Below are positions 1 through 5,851 of a stretch of 7,526 nucleotides of DNA, one piece after another. The stretch covers positions 1 through 7,526 of the forward strand of contig JAQTQF010000084.1 in NCBI GenBank assembly GCA_028712345.1. Direction: 5' to 3'. Below the pieces are notes generated by a model, which was not told the origin of the DNA, made no database searches, and saw only the letters and a list, made by a program, of their open reading frames with translations. A program made the position numbers and the translations under genes. Within the stretch, counting starts at the first letter, position 1, and every line of letters begins with the position of its first letter. This DNA is from Phycisphaerae bacterium (GTDB taxonomy: Bacteria > Planctomycetota > Phycisphaerae > Sedimentisphaerales > UBA12454).

Positions 1-362
1 TTTACATTTTCACCTGCAAAATTCAGATAGAACTGAAGCCTGTGAAAAAAAGGAGAACCTTCAATTATATAGTCCGGCCCGTTATAATAATATCCGCAGG
101 AGTCATATGGATTCTGTTTGAGAACAATCTCCATCACGCCGCCAAAACACGGATAATCTATCGGCATCAATCCATAAGAACTGGACGAACACTCCTCCAG
201 ATTCTTCAGTATTGCCATCATATACTCAGGAGTGTCATCCCCGCAGAAGCTGCAATCGAGTCCGCAGTCGCACAAAAGAGACTCGGCAAAACACAGACCA
301 CCCAAAAAAGTAAACAGAATAATTAATGTCAGCCCGCTGAATGAATATCGATTTGCTCCCAT
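1..362 (-). CDS. Secreted Cys-rich protein of unknown function, N-terminal part (cut by window edge)
   Basis: An open frame of 120 codons runs from ATG at 362 off the left edge. I do not recognise the family. Residues 1-26 form a classic signal peptide: a short polar start with one Arg, a hydrophobic core at about 11-23, and a likely signal peptidase I site after Cys-Phe-Ala26. No good lipobox is present. The mature part begins with a Cys cluster, C31, C33, C37 and C40 (CxCx3Cx2C), followed by C58, C72 and C89, with many Tyr, Pro and Gly later on. This suggests an exported protein held by disulfides or binding metal; that is inference. The start is supported by a purine-rich Shine-Dalgarno (AAGGGAG) about 8 nt upstream and by a strong promoter at 542-570. 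The antisense frame at 42-326 has no ribosome site and is taken as a shadow. The C-terminus is not visible. Confidence 0.72.
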   Translation of the reverse strand, partial: MGANRYSFSGLTLIILFTFLGGLCFAESLLCDCGLDCSFCGDDTPEYMMAILKNLEECSSSSYGLMPIDYPCFGGVMEIVLKQNPYDSCGYYYNGPDYIIEGSPFFHRLQFYLNFAGENV

Positions 363-535
363 TTTCTCTTCTCCCTTCTTCATTCAAAAAACATATAGAC
401 AGAGCATCTCTATGCTGTGATTTTGTCCTTAATGAATCAGAATTTTTTTGACGCTGCGGCCGCCCTGCCACAATCATCCGTGAATTTCCCCATCCGTGAA
501 ACCTCGCCGGCAAATAAACCATTCGCCGGTTTTAT
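363..535 (-). promoter_or_regulatory. Long 5' leader with hairpin and direct repeats
   Basis: This stretch between the predicted transcription start and the ATG holds no convincing gene. Near its 5' end is a 9-bp hairpin: arms 529-521 and 515-507 on the minus strand, with a 5-nt loop. One pair is G-U on the minus-strand RNA and would be a mismatch on the plus strand, so the fold favours the leader RNA. A 10-bp sequence is directly repeated at 475-484 and 491-500. A small AGCAT/ATGCT hairpin lies at 403-416, followed by a purine-rich ribosome site. I could not match it to a known riboswitch class. A cis-regulatory role is inference. Confidence 0.35.
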
Positions 536-541
536 CGGAAT

Positions 542-570
542 ATTAAAACAAACTGAATCTACTTTGTCAA
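542..570 (-). promoter_or_regulatory. Sigma70-type promoter for the secreted Cys-rich protein
   Basis: On the minus strand TTGACA (570-565) is a perfect -35 box. A 17-nt spacer leads to TTTAAT (547-542), which differs from TATAAT at one base. Transcription should start near 535, giving a leader of about 170 nt before the ATG at 362. The promoter lies only some 30 bp past the carB terminator, so the gene is insulated from carB. Confidence 0.65.
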
Positions 571-603
571 GCCTAAAACCAGTTTCGCGGTAAATATAAA
601 AAC

Positions 604-632
604 AAAAAAAAGCCCTCGGAAAAACCGAGGGC
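604..632 (-). terminator. Rho-independent terminator of carB
   Basis: The stem GCCCTCGG / CCGAGGGC (8 bp, arms 632-625 and 619-612) has a loop of five T. On the minus strand it is followed directly by eight T (611-604). The plus strand has no T run after the stem, so it acts in the carB direction only. Confidence 0.9.
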
Positions 633-644
633 CGAAATTTTGCA

Positions 645-679
645 GTCTATTGACTATTGTCTATTGACTATTAACTACT
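645..679 (-). repeat. Heptanucleotide tandem repeat just behind the carB stop
   Basis: Read on the minus strand, four heptamers follow in exact register: AATAGTC, AATAGAC, AATAGTC, AATAGAC (672-645). A degenerate fifth unit, AGTAGTT (679-673), overlaps the UAG stop. Equivalently, it is a perfect 14-bp unit in two copies (645-658 and 659-672). It sits between the stop codon and the terminator stem and so is transcribed but not translated. Confidence 0.8.
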
Positions 680-3600
680 ATTTTATCTCCGCATGGTATT
701 CCTGCAGGGATTTTATCTTTCCCTTGCCTTTCTGAACGGCCTCGATACCCTTTGCGCTTGCGACCGCCGCGGCAATAGTTGTTATATAAGGTATCTTGTA
801 TTTTATCGCTGCCTTTCTGATATATGAATCGTCAGTCTGGCTCATCTTACCGGCCGGGGTGTTAATCAGAAGCTGAATCTCGCCATTCTTGATTGCATCG
901 AGAATATTCGGCCTGCCTTCCTGCATCTTGAAAATCGCCTCAGCCTTTATACCGTTATCGCTGAGAGCCTTGCAGGTGCCCGCCGTAGCCAAAATCTTGA
1001 AGCTAAGCTTTTCAAATCTCTTCGCAATCTCAACAGCAGCGGCTTTATCGGCATCGTTGACGGTAATCAGAACAGTTCCCTTGCTCGTCGGCAGAGTCTG
1101 TTTTGCCGCATCTTCGGCCTTATAAAACGCCAGGCCGAAAGAATCAGCCATACCGAGAACCTCGCCGGTCGAGCGCATCTCAGGCCCTAAAATCGGGTCA
1201 ACCTCAGGGAACATATTAAACGGAAATACCGCTTCTTTGACGCCGAAGTGCGGAATATTTTTCGGCTTCAAATTTATATCTGAAAGTTTTTTGCCCATCA
1301 TAAGCTCTGTCGCGATTCTTGCCATCGATATATTGCAGACCTTCGAAACGAGCGGCACTGTTCTCGATGCCCTCGGATTGGCCTCAAGAACATAAACCGT
1401 ATCTTTAGCGATTGCATACTGCATATTCATCAAACCGACAACCTTCAGCTCAATTGCGATTTTGCGAGTATATTCATAAATAGTATCGAGATGTTTCTGC
1501 GGAACACTTATCGGCGGAATAACGCAGGCCGAGTCGCCCGAATGTACTCCCGCCAATTCGATATGCTCCATAACCGCGGGCACAAAGGCATCGCTGCCGT
1601 CGGCTATTGCGTCCGCCTCACACTCGATTGCGTTATCGAGGAATTTATCGATAAGTATCGGCCTTTCCGGCGTAACACCAACCGCAGCGTCAACATACTG
1701 CTTGAGCATCTCGATATCGTAAACGACTTCCATACCGCGGCCGCCAAGAACATAAGAAGGACGAACCATCAGCGGATAGCCGATTTTGTTTGCGATTTTT
1801 GAAGCCTGTTCAAATGTGCTTGCCATCCCTGACGAAGCCATCGGGATTCCAAGTTTCTGCATCTTGTCTCTGAACCTGTCGCGGTCTTCAGCAAGGTCGA
1901 TTGCCTCTACGGAAGTGCCGAGAATTTTTACGCCCGCCTTTTCAAGTTCAGAGGCTATATTCAGCGGCGTCTGTCCGCCGAACTGGCATATAACACCCAT
2001 CGGTTTTTCTTTTTCGTAAATGCTCAAAACATCTTCAACCGTCAAAGGCTCAAAGTACAATTTGTCGCTCGTATCGTAGTCGGTTGATACCGTCTCAGGA
2101 TTGCAGTTTACCATTATTGTTTCATAGCCGAGGTCTTTGAGTGCAAAAGCAGCGTGAACACAGCAGTAGTCAAACTCAATGCCCTGACCGATTCTGTTGG
2201 GGCCGCCGCCGAGAATCATAATCTTCTTTTTGTTGCTGCTGGCCAAAGCTGTATCCGGCGAATTGTAGCTCGAATAATAATACGCCGCGTTTTCAACTCC
2301 GCTGACCGGCACCGCGTGCCAGCCCTCGACAACGCCAAGAGTAATCCTCTGTTTTCTAATCTGCTCTTCCTTTACTCCGAGAATCTGAGCAAGATATTTA
2401 TCCGCAAAGCCGTCCTTCTTTGCCTGAGTCAGAAGTTTATCGGGCAGTTGTTTGCCTTTGTATTTGAGAATTTGCTCTTCAAGCTCGACTAATTCCTTCA
2501 TTTGTTTCAGAAAGTAAGGCTTGATATAAGTCTTTTCGTAAAGCGCCTGAATATCAGCCCCTTTCCGCAGGGCTTCATACATTATAAATTGCCGTTCGCT
2601 CGTTGGTTCTCTGAGCATCTCCATTAGTTCACCGAGCGTCTTTTTATTAAAATCCTTCGCAAAGCCAAGCCCGTATCTGCCCGTTTCAAGCGAGCGAATA
2701 GCCTTATGCAGGGCCTCTTTGTAATTCTTGCCAATACTCATTACCTCGCCAACTGCCCGCATCTGCGTACCAAGCTTATCTTCAACACCCTTGAATTTCT
2801 CAAACGCCCATCGCGCGAATTTCACCACGACATAATCGCCGCTCGGCTTGTATTTTTCGAGAGTGCCCTCTTTCCAATACGGAATCTCATCGAGCGTAAG
2901 CCCGCCTGCGAGCATCGCCGAAACCAGCGCTATCGGGAATCCGGTGGCCTTTGAGGCAAGTGCGCTTGACCGGCTGGTTCGCGGGTTGATTTCGATAACT
3001 ACCACCCTGCCGGTTTTCGGGTCGTGAGCAAACTGAACATTAGTTCCGCCGATAACCTGAATGGCTTCGACAATATCGTAAGAATATTTCTGCAGTTTTT
3101 TCTGAAGTTTTTCATCTATTGTCAGCATCGGAGCGGTGCAATATGAATCGCCGGTATGAACGCCCATCGCATCGACATTTTCGATAAAGCAAACGGTAAT
3201 CATCTGGTTCTTCGCGTCGCGAACGACTTCCAGCTCCAGCTCTTCCCAGCCAAGCACTGATTCTTCAATGAGAATTTGTCCCACTAAACTTGCCGCGATA
3301 CCTCGAGCGGCTATGACTCTCAGCTCTTCGACATTATAAACCAGACCGCCGCCGGTTCCGCCCATCGTATATGCAGGCCGGACTACGACCGGATAGCCCA
3401 GTTCGTCTGCGATTTTCTCGGCTTCTTCGACGGAATATGCCGGTGCGCTCTTGGGCATCTCGATGCCGAGCTTATTCATCGTGTTTTTGAATTCGATTCT
3501 GTCCTCGCCCCGCTCGATTGCATCGATATTTACGCCAATAACCTTAATGCCGTATTTTTCCAGAACCCCCGCCTTGCTTAGCTCCGAAACGAGATTAAGG

Positions 3601-3884
3601 GCGCTTTGGCCGCCGAGATTGGGAAGCAGACCGTCCGGCCGTTCCTTTTTTATGACTTCCGTCATTGATTCAAGCGTCAAAGGCTCGATATAGGTTATAT
3701 CCGCCATACCGGGGTCGGTCATAATCGTTGCAGGATTGGAGTTGGCAAGCACGATTTTATAACCCAGTTTACGCAGAGCTTTGCAGGCTTGTGTGCCTGA
3801 ATAGTCAAATTCGCAGGCCTGACCGATTACAATCGGCCCCGAGCCTATTATCATTACCTTTGTTACATCATCTCTTCTTGGCAT
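678..3884 (-). CDS. carB: Carbamoyl-phosphate synthase, large subunit
   Basis: Makes carbamoyl phosphate from bicarbonate, ammonia and 2 ATP for pyrimidine and arginine synthesis; the glutaminase subunit CarA supplies the ammonia. The product is 1068 residues, close to the 1073 of E. coli CarB. The usual order is visible: a first ATP-grasp half (GPIVIGQACEFDYSG near residue 16, HTGDS, and ENPR-like EINPRTSRSSALASK), an oligomerisation region, a second ATP-grasp half (GGGPNRIGQGIEFDYCCVHA, HSGDSAC, EANPRASRTVP), and a C-terminal MGS-like allosteric domain. In the last, the Lys before EGRP and the INT motif linked to UMP binding in E. coli are kept, so feedback control is plausible. The start is set at 3884 (MPRRDD, matching E. 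coli MPKRTD) because GGAGG lies 5 nt upstream. The frame stays open to an ATG at 3929, but those 15 extra residues cover the ribosome site and are not homologous. carA is not adjacent. Confidence 0.97.
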   Translation of the reverse strand: MPRRDDVTKVMIIGSGPIVIGQACEFDYSGTQACKALRKLGYKIVLANSNPATIMTDPGMADITYIEPLTLESMTEVIKKERPDGLLPNLGGQSALNLVSELSKAGVLEKYGIKVIGVNIDAIERGEDRIEFKNTMNKLGIEMPKSAPAYSVEEAEKIADELGYPVVVRPAYTMGGTGGGLVYNVEELRVIAARGIAASLVGQILIEESVLGWEELELEVVRDAKNQMITVCFIENVDAMGVHTGDSYCTAPMLTIDEKLQKKLQKYSYDIVEAIQVIGGTNVQFAHDPKTGRVVVIEINPRTSRSSALASKATGFPIALVSAMLAGGLTLDEIPYWKEGTLEKYKPSGDYVVVKFARWAFEKFKGVEDKLGTQMRAVGEVMSIGKNYKEALHKAIRSLETGRYGLGFAKDFNKKTLGELMEMLREPTSERQFIMYEALRKGADIQALYEKTYIKPYFLKQMKELVELEEQILKYKGKQLPDKLLTQAKKDGFADKYLAQILGVKEEQIRKQRITLGVVEGWHAVPVSGVENAAYYYSSYNSPDTALASSNKKKIMILGGGPNRIGQGIEFDYCCVHAAFALKDLGYETIMVNCNPETVSTDYDTSDKLYFEPLTVEDVLSIYEKEKPMGVICQFGGQTPLNIASELEKAGVKILGTSVEAIDLAEDRDRFRDKMQKLGIPMASSGMASTFEQASKIANKIGYPLMVRPSYVLGGRGMEVVYDIEMLKQYVDAAVGVTPERPILIDKFLDNAIECEADAIADGSDAFVPAVMEHIELAGVHSGDSACVIPPISVPQKHLDTIYEYTRKIAIELKVVGLMNMQYAIAKDTVYVLEANPRASRTVPLVSKVCNISMARIATELMMGKKLSDINLKPKNIPHFGVKEAVFPFNMFPEVDPILGPEMRSTGEVLGMADSFGLAFYKAEDAAKQTLPTSKGTVLITVNDADKAAAVEIAKRFEKLSFKILATAGTCKALSDNGIKAEAIFKMQEGRPNILDAIKNGEIQLLINTPAGKMSQTDDSYIRKAAIKYKIPYITTIAAAVASAKGIEAVQKGKGKIKSLQEYHAEIK

Positions 3885-3887
3885 TTT

Positions 3888-3895
3888 GACCTCCG
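3888..3895 (-). promoter_or_regulatory. Shine-Dalgarno that fixes the carB start
   Basis: CGGAGGTC on the minus strand contains a full GGAGG (3894-3890), 5 nt before the ATG at 3884. It decides against the longer frame starting at 3929. Confidence 0.85.
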
Positions 3896-3938
3896 TGAAA
3901 CTATAGGGTAAATATGGAAAAAAGAACAAATTTGTAGG

Positions 3939-3944
3939 ATTATA
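3939..3944 (-). promoter_or_regulatory. Alternative carB -10 box (TATAAT)
   Basis: A perfect TATAAT on the minus strand, 55 nt upstream of the carB ATG. At 17-nt spacing the -35 position reads CTTTCG, which is poor; TTGCTT is present but with a 20-nt spacer. It could be a second, tandem or activator-dependent start for carB. Confidence 0.35.
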
Positions 3945-3970
3945 GAGAATTTTGCGGCTGGCGAAAGCAA

Positions 3971-3999
3971 AAAATAGAAAATTTTTAGGGGGGGGTCAA
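3971..3999 (-). promoter_or_regulatory. Candidate carB promoter with a C-tract in its spacer
   Basis: On the minus strand TTGACC (3999-3994, 5 of 6 to the -35 consensus) is followed by exactly 17 nt and then TATTTT (3976-3971, 4 of 6). The spacer starts with six C, part of a run of eight C (3995-3988). Transcription would begin near 3964, giving an 80-nt leader. The -10 is mediocre and a competing -10 lies at 3944-3939. Confidence 0.4.
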
Positions 4000-4007
4000 G
4001 GTCTTTT

Positions 4008-4034
4008 TTGTATTGCCTTTGATTCATATATAAT
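4008..4034 (+). promoter_or_regulatory. Candidate promoter for mscL and the genes behind it
   Basis: A perfect TATAAT at 4029-4034 lies 14 nt before the mscL ATG. The best -35 is TTGTAT (4008-4013) with a short 15-nt spacer. The transcript would start near 4041 and have a leader of only about 8 nt. Confidence 0.35.
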
Positions 4035-4048
4035 TAGAATTCAGGGTT

Positions 4049-4393
4049 ATGAAAATATGGAATGAATTCAAACAGTTCGCCGTCAAGGGCAATGCCGTCG
4101 ATATGGCCGTCGCCGTCATTATTGGCACATCGTTTAATAAAATCGTAAATTCACTGGTCAACGATGTGATTATGCCGCCGATTGGGGTGCTTCTGGGCGG
4201 AGTGGATTTCAAAAATCTCGAATTTATCCTTAAGCCGGCATCTGCCGGCCCGGCTGGCGAAAGCATCCCTGCCGTTGCTCTCCGCTACGGCCAATTCATA
4301 AATACCATAATAGATTTCCTCATCGTCGCCTTTACTATGTTTATCGTAATTAAAATAATGAATAAGGTTCTCAAGGCTCGAGAAAATGCCTGA
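4049..4393 (+). CDS. mscL: Large-conductance mechanosensitive channel, short form
   Basis: An inner-membrane pentameric channel that opens under membrane tension and releases solutes on hypo-osmotic shock. The 114 residues align with E. coli MscL from the N-terminal amphipathic helix (EFKQFAVKGNAVDMAV) through TM1 (about 15-45, with IIG and DVIMPPIGVLLGG), a periplasmic loop, and TM2 (about 83-107, DFLIVAF). Two pore-constriction positions differ from E. coli: Leu19 is Met and Gly22 is Ala; the latter is also Ala in the Mycobacterium tuberculosis channel. The protein ends just after TM2 (KARENA), so the cytoplasmic helical bundle of about 25-30 residues found in E. coli is missing. The next gene starts 8 nt before this stop, which points to translational coupling. 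The only purine run upstream (AGGG) ends 2 nt from the ATG, an unusually tight spacing, but no better in-frame start exists. Confidence 0.95.
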   Translation: MKIWNEFKQFAVKGNAVDMAVAVIIGTSFNKIVNSLVNDVIMPPIGVLLGGVDFKNLEFILKPASAGPAGESIPAVALRYGQFINTIIDFLIVAFTMFIVIKIMNKVLKARENA

Positions 4394-4928
4394 AAAAGGA
4401 TTGGTCCATATTTACACAGGCGCCGGCAAAGGCAAGACCACCGCTTCGCTTGGACTGGCTCTCCGTGCCGCAGGATGGGGCAAAAAAGTTATAGTTTATC
4501 AGTTCCTCAAGCCCCCTGCTCTTAAACTCGGCGAACGAAAGGCCGTCGCCAAATCAAAACTGCCGATAAAAATAGTACCAGTTGAAATAAAATGGGATAT
4601 GAAAAAATCCCTCAGCAATAAAAAAACTGTCGAAAATACCGCAAAGAAAATAGAACAGATTTGCGGCAAAATCGCCGAAGAAGCGAAACGTAAAAAATAC
4701 GACATTATAATCCTCGACGAAATAGTCTTTTGCGTCTCAAAAAAACTCGCCTCCTCGGCTTGGATAAAAAATATAATCAAATCGAGAGAAAAAACCGTTG
4801 AAATTATCCTCACAGGCAGAGGCGCAACAAAGAAACTTATTAAACTTGCCGACCTTGTAACGGAAATGAAAGAAATAAAACACCCCTTTAAAAAAGGGAC
4901 AAAGGCAAGAAAAGGAATTGAGTATTAA
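4386..4928 (+). CDS. cobO: Corrinoid adenosyltransferase, CobA/CobO/BtuR type
   Basis: Transfers the 5'-deoxyadenosyl group of ATP to the cobalt of reduced corrinoids, the last activation step to coenzyme B12, in the cytoplasm. The 180 residues show the P-loop GAGKGKTT (12-19), the conserved region around the Trp-Asp of IKWDM, a Walker B-like IIILDE, ILTGRGA, ADLVTEM, and the C-terminal HPFKKGTKARKGIEY, all typical of the CobA family. It lacks the N-terminal extension of E. coli BtuR (196 residues), which is common in the wider family. It is very rich in Lys. The ATG lies inside mscL (8-nt overlap), with AAGG 9 nt upstream as a possible ribosome site, so its translation probably follows mscL. 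No other B12 gene is visible, so it may serve salvage as much as synthesis. The symbol is uncertain (cobO, cobA and btuR are all used). Confidence 0.93.
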   Translation: MPEKGLVHIYTGAGKGKTTASLGLALRAAGWGKKVIVYQFLKPPALKLGERKAVAKSKLPIKIVPVEIKWDMKKSLSNKKTVENTAKKIEQICGKIAEEAKRKKYDIIILDEIVFCVSKKLASSAWIKNIIKSREKTVEIILTGRGATKKLIKLADLVTEMKEIKHPFKKGTKARKGIEY

Positions 4929-4963
4929 ATAGAACACAGAACTCAGGACTCAGAAATTAGAAT
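4929..4963 (+). repeat. Degenerate heptad repeat directly behind the adenosyltransferase stop
   Basis: Five heptamers follow the TAA without a gap: ATAGAAC, ACAGAAC, TCAGGAC, TCAGAAA, TTAGAAT. Every unit has AG at positions 3-4. The placement (abutting a stop codon) and unit length match the repeat behind carB, though the units are more diverged. It is non-coding. Confidence 0.5.
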
Positions 4964-4993
4964 AAAAATTTCAATTGTATTAATTCGTGCTTG

Positions 4994-5020
4994 TCCGCCA
5001 AAGCCTTTTGCGACGGCGGA
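4994..5020. repeat. Small palindromic intergenic element (TCCGCC ... GGCGGA)
   Basis: TCCGCC at 4994-4999 and GGCGGA at 5015-5020 form a 6-bp inverted repeat around a 15-nt centre, which itself can pair CAAA with TTTG. It resembles a class of interspersed palindromes with the same ends that I recall from genomes of uncultivated bacteria. That resemblance is from memory and would need a genome-wide search. Confidence 0.45.
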
Positions 5021-5051
5021 TTCATTGGTGGCTAAAAACGGGTAAAATAAA

Positions 5052-5810
5052 ATGAATATCGCGGTAATAATTTGTGCTGCCGGCAGCAGTAGAAGATTTG
5101 TAAAAAACCAGAAGCATAATCTCGAAACTGTAAAGAAAAAGCAATTCTCCGATGTGGCAGGTAGAGGCGCTTTTTTGCGAAGCATCGAATTTTTTGCCGG
5201 CAGGGACGATGTCAAACAGATAATAATGTCAATTCCCGCTGAAGACGAGGAAATGTTCAAAATCACGCACGGCGCAAACCTGAGTTTCCACTGTGTAAAA
5301 CTCTGCATTGGCGGCGATGAAAGATTCGAGACGGTCGCAAAGGCTCTCGAACTTGTCAAAGACGATATCAACCTTGTCGCGATTCACGATGCCGTCCGAT
5401 GCTGCCTGAAAGGGGAATGGGTAGACGAGGTTTTCAAAACCGCGGACAAAACCGGCGCTGCAATGCTCGCCTGCCCTGTGGTAGCAACTTTGAAAAAAGT
5501 CGAAAACGGCAAAATCGTCAAGACTGTTGACCGCACCAGCCTGTACGAGGCTCAAACTCCGCAGGTATTCAAAAAAGAGATGCTTAAAAAAGCCTATGCA
5601 AATCTTGAAAAACTTGATAAGTCAAAAATCAGCGACGATGCCCAGCTCGTCGAAGCCCTCGGTTATGAAGTCTCCATTGTCGAAACGGATTCCTCGAATA
5701 TCAAAATAACCACAAAGTCTGATATTGCGATTGCCGAGGCAATTATCAAATCCCGCGCAAAAGATAAACCCAAAGGCTACACCGGCCCGTACGGCGATGC
5801 GCAATGGTAA
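5052..5810 (+). CDS. ispD: 2-C-methyl-D-erythritol 4-phosphate cytidylyltransferase
   Basis: Third step of the MEP isoprenoid pathway: joins CTP and MEP to give CDP-methylerythritol and pyrophosphate, in the cytoplasm. The 252 residues carry the family motifs in order: CAAGSSRRF (8-16; nucleotide loop with the catalytic Arg), KKKQF (28-32; catalytic Lys), GGDERFETV, HDAVRC (HDAARP in most), TVDRTSLYEAQTPQVF, SDDAQLVEALG and NIKITTKSDIAIAE. The spacing between the catalytic Arg and Lys is 15 residues against 7 in E. coli, so about eight residues are inserted in the nucleotide loop. A Lys/Gly-rich tail of about 15 residues (ending GPYGDAQW) follows the last family motif. The general style (FLRSIEFF, DDVKQ) looks planctomycete-like to me. 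The start is the only one possible: an in-frame TAA lies at 5043-5045. The ribosome site is weak (GGG 9 nt upstream). It may share the mscL transcript across a 123-nt gap. Confidence 0.94.
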   Translation: MNIAVIICAAGSSRRFVKNQKHNLETVKKKQFSDVAGRGAFLRSIEFFAGRDDVKQIIMSIPAEDEEMFKITHGANLSFHCVKLCIGGDERFETVAKALELVKDDINLVAIHDAVRCCLKGEWVDEVFKTADKTGAAMLACPVVATLKKVENGKIVKTVDRTSLYEAQTPQVFKKEMLKKAYANLEKLDKSKISDDAQLVEALGYEVSIVETDSSNIKITTKSDIAIAEAIIKSRAKDKPKGYTGPYGDAQW

Positions 5811-5851
5811 AAAAAGAAGTAAGAAAACACTGCCGGCTAAATACCGTAGAC

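Noticed and set aside
42..326. Plus-strand frame of 94 codons with a hydrophobic stretch
   Set aside because: It is antisense to the signal-peptide gene at 1-362, starts at GTG without a ribosome site, and has no recognisable domain.
235..522. Minus-strand frame of 95 codons overlapping the start of the Cys-rich gene
   Set aside because: It is out of frame with the better-supported gene, has a low-complexity basic composition and no ribosome site; most of it is leader.
363..535. Known riboswitch (c-di-GMP-I, cobalamin) in the leader
   Set aside because: The conserved cores of these classes as I know them do not match; only generic hairpins are visible.
889..3693. Several plus-strand frames of 77-112 codons opposite carB
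   Set aside because: They are shadows of strongly conserved carB codons; none has a motif or ribosome site.
3885..3929. N-terminal extension of carB from the ATG at 3929
   Set aside because: The 15 extra residues have no match in CarB, and a GGAGG sits inside them, 5 nt before the homologous start at 3884.
4035..4048. Shared AGAATTCA-R-GGTT before mscL and at 5978-5989 before the TPR-like gene
   Set aside because: A 12-13 nt similarity over two sites, placed differently relative to the starts, is too little to call a motif.
4943..5371. Minus-strand frame of 142 codons over the start of ispD
   Set aside because: It runs antisense through the conserved IspD motifs and through the intergenic repeats.
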